From the NCBI GenBank assembly GCA_900167215.1, contig FUZS01000016.1, positions 1-64,000 on the forward strand: a DNA stretch of 64,000 bases, written 5' to 3'. The stretch is from [Eubacterium] yurii (GTDB taxonomy: Bacteria; Bacillota; Clostridia; Peptostreptococcales; Filifactoraceae). The notes below the pieces were generated by a model, which saw only the letters and a program-made list of their open reading frames with translations, did not search any database and had not been told where the DNA came from. The translations under genes were made by a program, and so were the position numbers. Positions 51,639 to 62,193 of the stretch are shown here, one piece after another. Positions within the stretch are counted from its first letter, which is position 1. Every line of letters begins with the position of its first letter.

Positions 51639-54600
51639 CTACTTCATCACCTTTTCAAGTAAGGACTTGTAGCTGTCCACCACATCATAGACAACATTCC
51701 CCCTACTTATTGCCTTGAAATGCTCTCTTGCGCAGTGGATTTTGGATTCCTCAATAAGGCGAAGTTGCATTGAATTCAGAGAGCCCTTAGTCTCTGCTAT
51801 AAAGTAAATATGCTTTATATTTCCTTCATAAAAAGCAATCGCCCAGTCTGGATTATACTTTCCGATAGGAGTACTGATATAAAATCCCTTAGGTAGCTTG
51901 ACATAGACAGCTACATCAGTGCTTGTATCAAGTTCCTTGGCAAAGTCCCTCTCATTGGTTGAGTCATAGACGACATGGTCATATAGGTGTTTTTTTGCTT
52001 TCATTGCATTTATATCAAGCTTACCTTCCAAAGAAGAAGCTTTAAAGATATCTGTTTCATACCGCTCATCTATTACATTATAGCTTATATGCTCGATAAT
52101 TGCTGTAGCTTTTTCATCATTGATAAGCCCTGCAGCCTTGATGATAAACTCTTCCGGATTTATCTTAAATTGATCGAATACTAACGGCTGTATACCTTGT
52201 AGAATCTTAACGACATCCTTTCTTGTAAGCCCTGTTTCATCTACCAACTTACCTACCAAATCGTATTTGATATTTGAATTCGAATATACAGTTTGCCCAT
52301 AATTTTTTGTTTCTTCTTTGGCAAAAGACTCTCCACTTATCAATTCTTCCTTAGATTTAATCTGCTCCATAGTACCTGTTTCTACCTTGAAGTAAATCTT
52401 TGAAACTCGAAGTTTCCTATTAAGTGACTCAATTGATTTTTGGATAAGTTCATCAGTGTCAAAATCAACAACATAGACAGACTTGGAATTAATCTGAGAC
52501 CATAGAGACTGAAACTCCGGCATGTCACGTTTTTCCTCATCTACAGACAGCACAACATTATTTTGCCTTGCATCTTCTATAAGCATTGACCTACTATCAT
52601 ATACAGAGTCTATAATTGCAATAATCTCAGGAACAAAATCAGTTACCTCTTCAGCAAGTTTTACTTCTCCATTTGCCTTAGCTTCAAAATATTTGTCCGT
52701 CAAAGTGTCTTGCTTATCTATATATCCTTCAAAACGAAGGGAAATATATATCTCTTTGGCTATTTTTCTATCAATATTCAGTTCATCCCCCTTATCGTTT
52801 TGAACTTTTTTTCCAGTAAATAGTTCTTCGCTAACAGTCTTAGGTCTATCTGCCAAAGCATCTGCAATCTCAGTCTGAAGCCCCTTTGCAAAGCTGTCAT
52901 AGCTCTCACTTGCTATGATAGTAAGTACATTCACATTATGCACATCACTACCCAGTACATCTGTATCCATACGCTCTCCGTCCTGATTTACACAAAGACG
53001 CAGTCCACGACCTACTTCCTGACGCTTACGCACATCACTGCTACTTTGTTTCAGAGTACAAATTTGGAATACATTAGGATTATCCCAGCCCTCACGAAGA
53101 GCAGAGTGCGAAAATATAAATCTAACAGGTGACTTCTTTGGATCTCTTTCAAGAAGGAGCTCCTTATTTTTCATAATAAGTTCATAAGCATCGACATCAT
53201 CAGTCGTCGTTTCTTTGCGACCTACCTTTGAGTCAATCATCTTACCCTTTTTATCAATCGAAAAATACCCGGCGTGTGTACTTTTGGCAGAAATAGAGTC
53301 AAGATAATTCATATAATCATCTTCATTATCCTTAATTTGCAAATTAGTAATTATATCATTATATTCCTCTTCAAACATATCAGCATAGACTCCATTCATC
53401 GCCTGTCCATCTGCATCGTATTGTTTGTACTTAGCGACCTCATCAATAAAAAATAACGAAAGGACTTTAATACCCTTATAAAAAAGCTCACGCTCTCTTT
53501 GAATATGCGAAAGGATGGTTTCTCTTATCTGAATACGGCGAAGTTGATCTTCACTTACCTTGCCGATAACATCACCAGCATAAATTTTGATACCGTTGAT
53601 AAACTCTACAGAGTCATCTCGTCCATCAATTTGTGAAACGACAAAGCCCTGCTTATATCCTTCCAGTTCACCGGAATTATCATATAGATCATAGCCCTTA
53701 GATACTATCCTTGTAATCTTTCTTATTCCGTTTTTTCCTTTGCAATCAAACTGCAATGTCGCAGTAGGTGATTTCTTTGAAAGATTGATACTTTCCAAAT
53801 AGATATAACTATCAGTAGCTACACTTGTAGACTCTGTAATACCTTTGACTGCAATCTTCTTAACAAGACGCTTATTATACGCCTCCATGGCATCCAAACG
53901 ATAAATCATATTATAAATACTGTCACTCTTATGTGTAGCTGAATAACGGAGTATCATCAATGGATTAAACTTTTCCAAATTTTTCTTAGTTTGCTTACCT
54001 TCGACAGATTGTGGCTCATCAATAATCAAAATCGGATTAGTCTTGGCGATGATATCTATTGGACGGCGTGAACGGAAACTATCCAATCTTCTAAAGATAA
54101 TAGCTGAAGACTTATCGGCTCTCTTGCCGCTTTTTATCTTTTCATCAGCATCGACCGCCTTATTAAACGCCTGAGAGTTGATTATCATTGCATTAATAGA
54201 GCTATCTGAAGCAAAACGGTCAATCTCTGTAAGCTGAGAAGAGTCATAGATGAAAAAACGAATCTTCTTCCCATACTCCTGGGCAAAATGCTCCTGAGTT
54301 ATCTGAAATGACTTATACACTCCCTCTCTGATAGCAATGCTCGGTACAACTATGATGAACTTACTCCAGCCATAGTGTTTGTTGAGCTCATACATAGTCT
54401 TGATATAGGTATAGGTCTTACCGACACCTGTCTCCATCTCAATAGTAAGATTATATCTTCCATCCAAAGCTTTTGAAGTATCAATGTTATTGTTACTTTG
54501 AATTTTTTGTATATGCTCTAAAATAATCCTATCATCTAATTGTGGAATTAATTTTTGATTGCTCCAGCCTGTAAAATCTTTTTCATCAGAACGTCCTATC

Positions 54601-54719
54601 TGAGCCATCCCTCTATCCATCATATAAGTAGGTGTTAGATAAGGCTGTCCGGCAAATACATCAACGACAGCCTTTGCTGCGTCCGCTTGGAACTTCTGGT
54701 GTCTAAATTGTAATTGCAT
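51639..54719 (-). CDS. Type III restriction enzyme, Res subunit
   Basis: A 1026-residue protein: SF2 translocase plus nuclease. Motif I is METGVGKTYTY (95-105), motif II IIDEPQS (about 233-239), motif III RYSATHK and motif VI QEVGRGLRLC. Near the C-terminus, YNPDWAIAFYEG and FIAETKGSLNSMQLR form a PD-(D/E)XK nuclease. Type III Res needs Mod to recognise two inversely oriented unmethylated sites before cutting. The length is near that of EcoP1I/EcoP15I Res. AAGGAGGTCTGAT precedes the ATG, 11 bases after the Mod stop. Confidence 0.92.
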   Translation of the reverse strand: MQLQFRHQKFQADAAKAVVDVFAGQPYLTPTYMMDRGMAQIGRSDEKDFTGWSNQKLIPQLDDRIILEHIQKIQSNNNIDTSKALDGRYNLTIEMETGVGKTYTYIKTMYELNKHYGWSKFIIVVPSIAIREGVYKSFQITQEHFAQEYGKKIRFFIYDSSQLTEIDRFASDSSINAMIINSQAFNKAVDADEKIKSGKRADKSSAIIFRRLDSFRSRRPIDIIAKTNPILIIDEPQSVEGKQTKKNLEKFNPLMILRYSATHKSDSIYNMIYRLDAMEAYNKRLVKKIAVKGITESTSVATDSYIYLESINLSKKSPTATLQFDCKGKNGIRKITRIVSKGYDLYDNSGELEGYKQGFVVSQIDGRDDSVEFINGIKIYAGDVIGKVSEDQLRRIQIRETILSHIQRERELFYKGIKVLSLFFIDEVAKYKQYDADGQAMNGVYADMFEEEYNDIITNLQIKDNEDDYMNYLDSISAKSTHAGYFSIDKKGKMIDSKVGRKETTTDDVDAYELIMKNKELLLERDPKKSPVRFIFSHSALREGWDNPNVFQICTLKQSSSDVRKRQEVGRGLRLCVNQDGERMDTDVLGSDVHNVNVLTIIASESYDSFAKGLQTEIADALADRPKTVSEELFTGKKVQNDKGDELNIDRKIAKEIYISLRFEGYIDKQDTLTDKYFEAKANGEVKLAEEVTDFVPEIIAIIDSVYDSRSMLIEDARQNNVVLSVDEEKRDMPEFQSLWSQINSKSVYVVDFDTDELIQKSIESLNRKLRVSKIYFKVETGTMEQIKSKEELISGESFAKEETKNYGQTVYSNSNIKYDLVGKLVDETGLTRKDVVKILQGIQPLVFDQFKINPEEFIIKAAGLINDEKATAIIEHISYNVIDERYETDIFKASSLEGKLDINAMKAKKHLYDHVVYDSTNERDFAKELDTSTDVAVYVKLPKGFYISTPIGKYNPDWAIAFYEGNIKHIYFIAETKGSLNSMQLRLIEESKIHCAREHFKAISRGNVVYDVVDSYKSLLEKVMK

Positions 54720-54730
54720 ATCAGACCTCC

Positions 54731-56689
54731 TTAAATTACCTTTATAGTTGTATCAGGTGAAAGTAGTTTGAATATCTCACCCACATTGATTTTTGATGGA
54801 CTATCTGCAAAGCTGCTGTCTCTAAACACAGCTATAAGTGGCTTTTTCTTAGCAATAGCCTTAATAACAGTATCAGGAATATCCTTATCAAAGCAGGCAA
54901 TAATGCCTCTATCGTTATAATAGTATACTGTACATGTCTCTATCTGCTCTGATCTATATGGTAGTGATAGTGAGTGTCCCATCTCAATTAGGCAAGCAAA
55001 TAATAAATCAAGGTCATTACGGTCTGACTTAATATTGGATTCCGTAGTAGAAAGTAAGCTTTGTGTGTATTTTTCAGGACTGTAGTAGACTTCATTCATA
55101 TTACTATCGTCAAGTTTGAGCACTCTAAAGCCTATGTCCAACTTTTCAATCCCTTCTTTATCCTTGTTTTCTTCCAGTATCTTCTTCCCTGCACGGCGTA
55201 TACGCTCCTTACCTATTTCGCAGATATTGGCATAGCCTGCTTTGTATGCTTCAGTTTTTTCATCTGTTTTTTCAGGCAATTGAACCATAATAAATTTACG
55301 ATTGCCCCCATCTTCAGCATTGAGTTGCATTACTGCATGGGCGGTTGTGGCACTGCCTGAAAAGAAATCTAAAATTATATCCTTTTCTGAAGTGTTTAGA
55401 GAAATCATATCTCGAACAGTAAAAAGACTTTTAGAAAAATCAAATGGACATTTATTATTGAATAGTTCTTTCAACTTATTCGTACCATTATGCACATTTG
55501 AATAAATATCATCTGTCCATAAACTAATTGGCGTACGAATATCCTCAGGTGGAATTTTAACTTGTCCTCCTTCAAATATATAGGAACTACATTCTTCAGA
55601 AACTCTCTCAAACGTTCTTTGCCATACTTTTTCTTCACCATCTCGAGAAATAGGAAGAACAAACTGATATCCTAATTCTTCATATTTATTTTTCAGTTCT
55701 ATAATATAATCTTCATCAAAGTATCTTTTACCAGAATATATTTTGATATACTCTTCTTTTGTTATCATCGAAACCTTATTATTCTTTACAAGTACTGGAT
55801 AAAATCTGAATGGTCTTTCAAACTTTCTTGAATTTGTACCACTACGTAGAAGATACCTATAGTTATTCTTATCTTCGTCTTTTTTAATTTTTAATAAAGA
55901 CATTCCCTGAATATTTTTCGCATAGAAAATATGATATTCGTGTACTGGATCTAAATTATTCTTATTCCTACCTTGTGGATTGCATCTTGTAACTATTGTA
56001 CCTATAAAATTTGCTTCACCAAATATTTCATCACACATCATTTTAAGTGTAAATAACTCATTATCATCTATCGCTATAGCAATATATCCATCTCTAGATA
56101 AAAGATTTCTTGAAACCAATAATACAGAATATATCATAGAACACCAGTCCGAGTGGAACCTTCCATTAGTATTTGTATTTTTAAACATAATATTCTCATC
56201 CTCATCATATACTCCAGAATCAATATCATAATCTTCTTGTGGTATACTATAATTGTTAGGATATATTAAATTATTACCAGTATTATATGGAGGGTCAATA
56301 TAAATAAATTTTACTCCGTCAAGATAACTTTCTTGTAGAAGTTTTAACACTTCAATATTTCTTCCCTCAATATACAAGTTTTCAGTATTATCCCAGTTTA
56401 CACTCTCCTCTATGCACGGTCTAAGTGTTTTTCTAATAGGTTTATTCGCCTCTACTATTGACGCCCTCTTTCCTACCCAGGTAAACTCATAAGCCTCATC
56501 GCCCTCTATGACATCTCCTGATAGCATTTGCTTAAGTATATCAAAATTGACAGCTTTTTTATATACCTTTTTATCATCTGTACTTTTTTCTTCATCTATC
56601 ATTTCAGTAATGCAATTTGGAAACAGTGCAGCTATCTTATCTATATTTTGGGCAGTCATATCAACAGTTTCCATTTTCATCTTATCCAT
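54731..56689 (-). CDS. Type III DNA methyltransferase, Mod subunit
   Basis: A 652-residue beta-class adenine-N6 methyltransferase. The catalytic motif IV YIDPPYNTGN (130-139) comes before the SAM-binding motif I DFFSGSATTAHAV (about 448-460), the order seen in type III Mod. The central 200 residues are the target-recognition domain and determine the sequence specificity. I see no simple-sequence repeats in the gene, so phase variation by slippage is unlikely. Its start overlaps the DUF1016 gene by 13 bases. Confidence 0.93.
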   Translation of the reverse strand: MDKMKMETVDMTAQNIDKIAALFPNCITEMIDEEKSTDDKKVYKKAVNFDILKQMLSGDVIEGDEAYEFTWVGKRASIVEANKPIRKTLRPCIEESVNWDNTENLYIEGRNIEVLKLLQESYLDGVKFIYIDPPYNTGNNLIYPNNYSIPQEDYDIDSGVYDEDENIMFKNTNTNGRFHSDWCSMIYSVLLVSRNLLSRDGYIAIAIDDNELFTLKMMCDEIFGEANFIGTIVTRCNPQGRNKNNLDPVHEYHIFYAKNIQGMSLLKIKKDEDKNNYRYLLRSGTNSRKFERPFRFYPVLVKNNKVSMITKEEYIKIYSGKRYFDEDYIIELKNKYEELGYQFVLPISRDGEEKVWQRTFERVSEECSSYIFEGGQVKIPPEDIRTPISLWTDDIYSNVHNGTNKLKELFNNKCPFDFSKSLFTVRDMISLNTSEKDIILDFFSGSATTAHAVMQLNAEDGGNRKFIMVQLPEKTDEKTEAYKAGYANICEIGKERIRRAGKKILEENKDKEGIEKLDIGFRVLKLDDSNMNEVYYSPEKYTQSLLSTTESNIKSDRNDLDLLFACLIEMGHSLSLPYRSEQIETCTVYYYNDRGIIACFDKDIPDTVIKAIAKKKPLIAVFRDSSFADSPSKINVGEIFKLLSPDTTIKVI

Positions 56690-57759
56690 CCCAATTCCCC
56701 CTTATCTTGCGTCTTATGTTCTTCAAGCAGTTTTTTCAAGTCATCCTTTTGTGGTAGAACAGTCTCATACTTACTTGCAAAAATTTGAGTATTATCCTCA
56801 GGCAAGGTCATCTCAACAATTGCCTTATTCCTATCTTTGCACAAAATTATACCTATAGTTTTATTTTCATCTTCCAATTTGACTTTACGGTCATAATAAT
56901 TAACATACATCTGCATCTGACCTATATCCTGATGCTTAAGCTCACCTATTTTCAAATCAAAAAGTACGAAACAACGCAATATACGATTATAAAATACCAA
57001 ATCTACCATAAAATGCTCTTCGTCAAAGGTAAAGCGCTCCTGTCTACCCACAAATGCAAAGCCTGTACCAAGCTCTAAGAGAAATTGCTGTAGATGATTA
57101 ATTATCTCTGTTTCTAACTGATTTTCGCTATATTCAGCCCTTTCTTGAAGTCCAAGAAACTCTAATACATAAGGATCTTTGACCAAATCCAGAGCAGTCC
57201 TTTGTACATGGCCTTCCTCTGATAGTTTATAGAGTTTTTCTTTATCTGTACTTAAGGCTATCCTTTCATATAAGGAGCTGTTAAACTGGCGTTTGAGTTC
57301 ACTTAGGCTCCAGTCATTTTTGATACACTCTATTTCATAAAAATGGCGTTCTTCGATATTTTCTATTCTCATTAGCTTTAGATAATGAGACCAACTAAGG
57401 TAGAATTTCCTACCTGTACTTACTGAAGGAAGATTATCGAATTGGCTAAACAGTGTTTCGCCAATTTGATCATTGCAATAAATTTTGTAAAATTGTCGAA
57501 TATTTTTAAGATTTCCAATAGAAAATCCCTTACCAAAATTTTTTGTTAAATAAATAGATAATTCCTGTAAGATTTTTTTACCATAGGCTGCACGGTCTTC
57601 ACCTTGTTGCTCTTCTTCAACAATTTCTCTACCAATTTCATAATAGGCATAAACCATGGCAAGATTGACTGCTGTTTTTGCCCTGTTTCTGGCATTTTCC
57701 AAAATTGAATATACATTATCTAAAAAATTTGACTTTTTTATCCCCTGTTCTTTTTCCAT
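56677..57759 (-). CDS. DUF1016/YhcG-type PD-(D/E)XK nuclease
   Basis: A 360-residue protein. The N-terminal DUF1016_N helical domain has VYSILENARNRAKTAVNLAMVYAYYEIGREIVEEEQ and WSHYLKLMRI. The C-terminal nuclease domain has FVDLVFYNRILRCFVLFDLKIGELKHQDIGQMQMYVNYYD, with active-site D...D-x-K (Asp replacing the common Glu, a known variant). YhcG proteins are found beside type I and type III restriction genes and may bind or cut DNA. It is placed between the DUF4391 gene and mod, overlapping mod, so it is made with the restriction system. Confidence 0.9.
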   Translation of the reverse strand: MEKEQGIKKSNFLDNVYSILENARNRAKTAVNLAMVYAYYEIGREIVEEEQQGEDRAAYGKKILQELSIYLTKNFGKGFSIGNLKNIRQFYKIYCNDQIGETLFSQFDNLPSVSTGRKFYLSWSHYLKLMRIENIEERHFYEIECIKNDWSLSELKRQFNSSLYERIALSTDKEKLYKLSEEGHVQRTALDLVKDPYVLEFLGLQERAEYSENQLETEIINHLQQFLLELGTGFAFVGRQERFTFDEEHFMVDLVFYNRILRCFVLFDLKIGELKHQDIGQMQMYVNYYDRKVKLEDENKTIGIILCKDRNKAIVEMTLPEDNTQIFASKYETVLPQKDDLKKLLEEHKTQDKGELGWIR

Positions 57760-57773
57760 TTTATTTTCCTCAA

Positions 57774-58427
57774 CTACAAGCTTTCCAATTTTGCCTTTAG
57801 ATTTTTAAGCTCATCATATATATCCATTTTCCTATTTAGCTGTTTTTCTTTTCGCATTTTCATCTGCAAAGTATTAATCTTCTTTTGCAGTGCCTGTCTT
57901 TGCTTATCTCTTTCTACAGAGTCTTTAATACTTTCACTATAAGATTCTGTTTTGAGCTTATCACCGGCTATCTGGCGCACAAAATTCTCATAAACTTCAT
58001 CAAGACTAAGTCCTGTAAGCTTAAGTGGCAGCTCTTCTTCACTTAGCCAATCCGTATGGTAATATCCATTTACCTTAAAAGCTTTGCTACCGGATAATAT
58101 AGCTTCTTTATATCCAATCCACGCTTGGTATTTCCCCTTAAATTCAAGCAGGAAAAGTATATGATATGGTATCTCCCTGTCTATTTGACGGAGTAGATTT
58201 TCATCTAATTCAGATGTATTTAGACGTATCTCAAATACTTCTATCTCAGTTACATCTCTTCCCTCTGCAAGATTTGTTGTGGATATTGCAATCTTATTTT
58301 TCCAGTATATTATATTTACCTGCTCAACAAAAATTTTTTTTAGTGCTGGTGAGACATCTATATTTTCATAAAACTTCTGTTTTGGAATTCTCTTATTAAA
58401 TTCTGTAGTTTTTGGCAATCCTATCAT
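57774..58427 (-). CDS. DUF4391-domain protein
   Basis: A 217-residue protein. The sequence opens IGLPKTTEFNKRIPKQKFYEN and contains WKNKIAISTTNLAEGRDVTEIEVFEI, HILFLLEFKGKYQAWIGYKE and YYHTDWL, the features of DUF4391. It ends in a coiled coil rich in Lys/Leu (about 165-217). The family is found almost only next to phage-defence helicases and methylases; no biochemical role is established to my knowledge. GGAGGTAAAACG precedes the ATG. It lies 17 bases from the helicase stop and 14 from the next start. Confidence 0.82.
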   Translation of the reverse strand: MIGLPKTTEFNKRIPKQKFYENIDVSPALKKIFVEQVNIIYWKNKIAISTTNLAEGRDVTEIEVFEIRLNTSELDENLLRQIDREIPYHILFLLEFKGKYQAWIGYKEAILSGSKAFKVNGYYHTDWLSEEELPLKLTGLSLDEVYENFVRQIAGDKLKTESYSESIKDSVERDKQRQALQKKINTLQMKMRKEKQLNRKMDIYDELKNLKAKLESL

Positions 58428-58444
58428 CGTTTTACCTCCGACAC

Positions 58445-61400
58445 TTATTTTACTACTAAGAAACAGATTAACTCAAAGTCATCAAGTCCTGATACTGCTG
58501 AAACAAGTGCGGAAGTACCTCCTGATTTAAACAGGCTGTCTATATCGCTATCTTCTTTAGAGTCAATAATGGAATTGATTGTTTCATTTAAGAGTGCAGA
58601 CATAGCTGTCATATTTTTTCCATCGTCTGTCTCCTCATTAAAACGAAGGCAAAGCTCTTTGATAGGCTCTTTCTTACCACGACAGAGTAGTCTTATATTA
58701 TCCAACATTTTCTTAGGATTCAGATAGTCGCATATTATTTCTCCATCCATTCCTATATAGACAATGTAGAAAGGGTGTATTCTATTTTGATTATCTATAT
58801 TTACACTATTATTTACATTTTTGAGTACGAATACAACACCTTGCGGAAGTTCGTCAATAGTAGGTACCACTGCATGTAGTCCTTTGGGTTTTTTATCCAT
58901 CTCTTGGTTATACTTCACATATTCCAATAAGTCAAGTCTGAATTCATTTAGTCCTAAGTCCACAATGGAAATACCCGTTGACATATCCTCAATATCAACT
59001 ACTTCTTCCTGAAGTCGCTTTAGTTGTTGCTTACGGTATTCAAGCTCTCCCTTTTCTTCCAGGTTGATAGGATCGTCGTCTCCTGTAGACGCCATTACTA
59101 ACATCTTCATCCTTGTTTCGACACGTTCCTTAAGATTGATATATTCATCCAAATCCATATCCGGCCAGAAGTTTACAAGCTGAATATATTCATTTTTGCT
59201 ACCAATACGATCTATTCTACCGAAGCGTTGAATGATACGAACAGGGTTCCAGTGAATATCATAATTTATAAGATAATCGCAATCCTGCAAGTTTTGTCCT
59301 TCTGAAATACAGTCTGTAGCAATTAGAATATCTATTTCGTCTTGGCTACCGTTCATCAATACATCTCTTTCCTTGGAAATAGGTGAGAAACATCTTAGTA
59401 CATTATCAAATGTAGCTTTAAAATCTTTTATGCTTGTTTTTCCATCATTAGAACCTGTTATTAATGCAGTATCAAGTCCATATTTATCTTTGATATAAAT
59501 GCTTACATTTTTATACAAATACTCCGCAGTATCGGAGAAAGCTGAGAAGATAAGCACTTTTTTATTGCCTGAATTTATTGGATTTTCAATTTTTCCTGAT
59601 ATCAGTCTTAGTAATTCCTGTAGTTTGCTGTCATGTTCAGGAGTGATATCTGCTATCATAAGAATTAGCAATTCCAATGTTTCAGCATCTTTTACAAGCT
59701 CTTTACGCCAAGTCTTATAGTCCATATCAGACAGCTCTATCTTTACCTTTTTACCTACTATAAAGTATTCGGTATTTCCATCATCCATATCCCATTCTGA
59801 ATCTGTTGCCTCATACATGTCAATATCAGCTTTTCCATATTTTTCATACTTATCAATAGCTTTGATAGTATCATCAATCAGCTTTTTCATTCGATTTAAG
59901 GTGAGCAGAAATGAATTTACCGAACTTTCCAATCTTTTCAAAAGGTTGATACTCATCAGTTTTCTTATACCTTGTTCACGACCTGTCTGAGTGAGATTAT
60001 CGCCCTTGTTATGTGTAATATCAAGGTATTTTTGTATTTTACTTTCAAAAATGTAATTTGAAGGTATATATAAACAAAGCGATAAGAGAGTAAGTTGTTC
60101 ATAAATCTGATTATAGTTAATGGCTGAATCTAAGTCTGTCAACTGCGGTCTAAGTGATATAGGCTTTTTTCTTTGTGGAAACTTGCCAATTTGATTTGTA
60201 TCATAGTATTTTTCTATATGTTTCCTTGAGCGTGCAATAGTTACGCTATCCAATAGTTGAAAAAAATCAAAATCAAGAGTACGAAGCAGTTCATTTGTTG
60301 TTCTGCTTGGAGCATCCAATTTGCTCCATAAAGTAAATGCTCTTTGAGCCTGCTTGAATATTTCTTCAATGCTTTTTTTGGTCTCAAGTTTTTTATTGAT
60401 TAATTGAGAATCACCTTCGTAAGCTATTGCAAGCTGATTTTTTAAATCTAAAAATCTGTTATTTACAGGTGTGGCAGACAGCATTAGAACTTTTGTTTTG
60501 ACGCCTGCTTTGATAATCTTATCCATCAGCTTTGTATATCTATTTTCCTTCGTATTGGCTTGAGTTCCCAAGCCGTTACGAAAATTATGGGATTCATCAA
60601 TTACTACAAGGTCGTAGTTCCCCCAGTTCAATATTTCCAAATTCAATCCGTTTGAAAATCCATTTGTTCGTGACAAATCTGTATGGAATAAAACATCATA
60701 GTTTAGTCTATCAGCAGAGATAGAGTTATTTACATAGTTACCTTTATAGGTATTCCAGTTTTCAGCAAGTTTTTTGGGGCAAAGCACAAGAACGCTTTTA
60801 TTTCTATTTTCATAGTATTTGATAACTGCAAGTGCTGTAAATGTCTTACCAAGTCCGACACTATCTGCAAGTATACAACCATTGTATCTCTCAAGTTTAT
60901 TGATAATAGCAAGAACCGCATCCTTTTGAAAATCATAAAGCTTATTCCAAATTTTACTTTGTTTAAATCCTGTAGCCTCATTGGGGAGCTCATCCTCAGA
61001 TATATCTTCAAGGAACTCACTAAAGACATGATATAGTGTCATGTAATAAATAAACTCAGGAGAGTTTTCATTATATGCAGTTGTGATATTTTCAATTACA
61101 GATTCTGTCACATCCTGTAGTTTATTTTTGTCATGCCATAGAGTTTCAAATGTATTACTATAAATATTTGATTCAGGAATTTCACGTTTTTCTACTATAT
61201 TATAACAGTTGTTTCCCCTATCACATCCAATATCTACAGTTGTAAATTCATCTATCTGAGTATATACAAATTGAGAATTTTTATTGGAAACAGTCATAAA
61301 TACTTTCATTTTTTCGTTGGTAATATTAGATTTAAATCTTGCTTTTTTTCTAATCCAATCAGCACATTCCTTGGCTATGGCTTTTTGAGTCATTTCATTA

Positions 61401-61675
61401 CGCAGTTTTAATTCAAACTCAGTTCCATATAGACTGTTTTCTCGTATAAGCCTTGGTATATAAAATTCTCTCTTTTGTTTCTCAACCTTTTCTTTAATAA
61501 AAGTAGGGGAAGTAAATATAAAACGAAACTCCTCTACCTCTTCCAACTGTTTTTTTAATTCCTTATAGGCATACATGGAAAAACAAGCTGCTGCAATAGA
61601 TACTTTACTGCCTTTTGTTATGGTGGTTTCCATATCATCACGCACTATGTCATTGATATTATCAAAAACTTTCAT
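58445..61675 (-). CDS. PLD-like/SNF2-type helicase of the defence island
   Basis: A 1076-residue protein. The N-terminal 180 residues are phospholipase-D-like (VSIAAACFSMYAYKELKKQL and following). The SNF2 helicase core follows: ILADSVGLGKTFTALAVI (motif I), LVVIDESHNFRN (DESH box), MLSATPVNN (motif III), and a C-terminal lobe with FSAFSDTAEYLY, TDCISEGQNLQDC and IQRFGRIDRIGS. A DUF-like tail completes it. Such PLD-SNF2 proteins occur in anti-phage loci with methylases and probably translocate on DNA. AAAGGGGATATATAA precedes the ATG. It is the first gene of the island operon. Confidence 0.88.
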   Translation of the reverse strand: MKVFDNINDIVRDDMETTITKGSKVSIAAACFSMYAYKELKKQLEEVEEFRFIFTSPTFIKEKVEKQKREFYIPRLIRENSLYGTEFELKLRNEMTQKAIAKECADWIRKKARFKSNITNEKMKVFMTVSNKNSQFVYTQIDEFTTVDIGCDRGNNCYNIVEKREIPESNIYSNTFETLWHDKNKLQDVTESVIENITTAYNENSPEFIYYMTLYHVFSEFLEDISEDELPNEATGFKQSKIWNKLYDFQKDAVLAIINKLERYNGCILADSVGLGKTFTALAVIKYYENRNKSVLVLCPKKLAENWNTYKGNYVNNSISADRLNYDVLFHTDLSRTNGFSNGLNLEILNWGNYDLVVIDESHNFRNGLGTQANTKENRYTKLMDKIIKAGVKTKVLMLSATPVNNRFLDLKNQLAIAYEGDSQLINKKLETKKSIEEIFKQAQRAFTLWSKLDAPSRTTNELLRTLDFDFFQLLDSVTIARSRKHIEKYYDTNQIGKFPQRKKPISLRPQLTDLDSAINYNQIYEQLTLLSLCLYIPSNYIFESKIQKYLDITHNKGDNLTQTGREQGIRKLMSINLLKRLESSVNSFLLTLNRMKKLIDDTIKAIDKYEKYGKADIDMYEATDSEWDMDDGNTEYFIVGKKVKIELSDMDYKTWRKELVKDAETLELLILMIADITPEHDSKLQELLRLISGKIENPINSGNKKVLIFSAFSDTAEYLYKNVSIYIKDKYGLDTALITGSNDGKTSIKDFKATFDNVLRCFSPISKERDVLMNGSQDEIDILIATDCISEGQNLQDCDYLINYDIHWNPVRIIQRFGRIDRIGSKNEYIQLVNFWPDMDLDEYINLKERVETRMKMLVMASTGDDDPINLEEKGELEYRKQQLKRLQEEVVDIEDMSTGISIVDLGLNEFRLDLLEYVKYNQEMDKKPKGLHAVVPTIDELPQGVVFVLKNVNNSVNIDNQNRIHPFYIVYIGMDGEIICDYLNPKKMLDNIRLLCRGKKEPIKELCLRFNEETDDGKNMTAMSALLNETINSIIDSKEDSDIDSLFKSGGTSALVSAVSGLDDFELICFLVVK

Positions 61676-61855
61676 TTATATATCCCCTTTAAAGCTATAT
61701 TTTTTATACATTTTCTTAATCAAAACCTATAGGAATAAGACCATATAAACTTGATATCCATATGACTACAGTCATTAGACACCCTTTTCTTTTCCTAAAA
61801 GAGCATTTATTACTTTTTCAAAAGTGATGATTTCTCTAACTATTTTACAAGTTAA

Positions 61856-61978
61856 TGCCTTTATCTTTTTAATCAATGAATAATGTTCATCTACAGTTTT
61901 TTGAAGTAGTATATGATTTATGGCATAAATATAAATGTTCTAAAGATATTTTATCCATTATTTTATTAGACTTTAGTA
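61856..61978 (-). repeat. Degenerate family 2 miniature element
   Basis: About 123 bases with TTATCTTTTTAATCAATGAAT...TTATCCATTATTTTATTAGACTTTAGTA. The left end is mutated (TGCCT for TACTA), and the flanks are TAA and TGA, no longer equal. It lies upstream of the helicase gene start. Confidence 0.55.
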
Positions 61979-62193
61979 TGACTTACAATTAGAAATACTC
62001 TTTTACACCTATTTACTCTGATATCAAGTCATTATTCTCCACATTTTTCACTATGAAAAGCAAACATAATTTTTATAAGAGATACTCCTAAAGCATATTT
62101 AAAATTATTTTAATTATAACATATGTAACAATGAAAGTACAATTGGAATTAACTTTATAAAGCTTCGATATTTTTAGTCTATGTGCATATTTA

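Noticed and set aside
54731-56689. Phase-variable repeat tract in mod
   Set aside because: No run of tandem tetra- or pentanucleotides, nor a long homopolymer at the gene start, is present.
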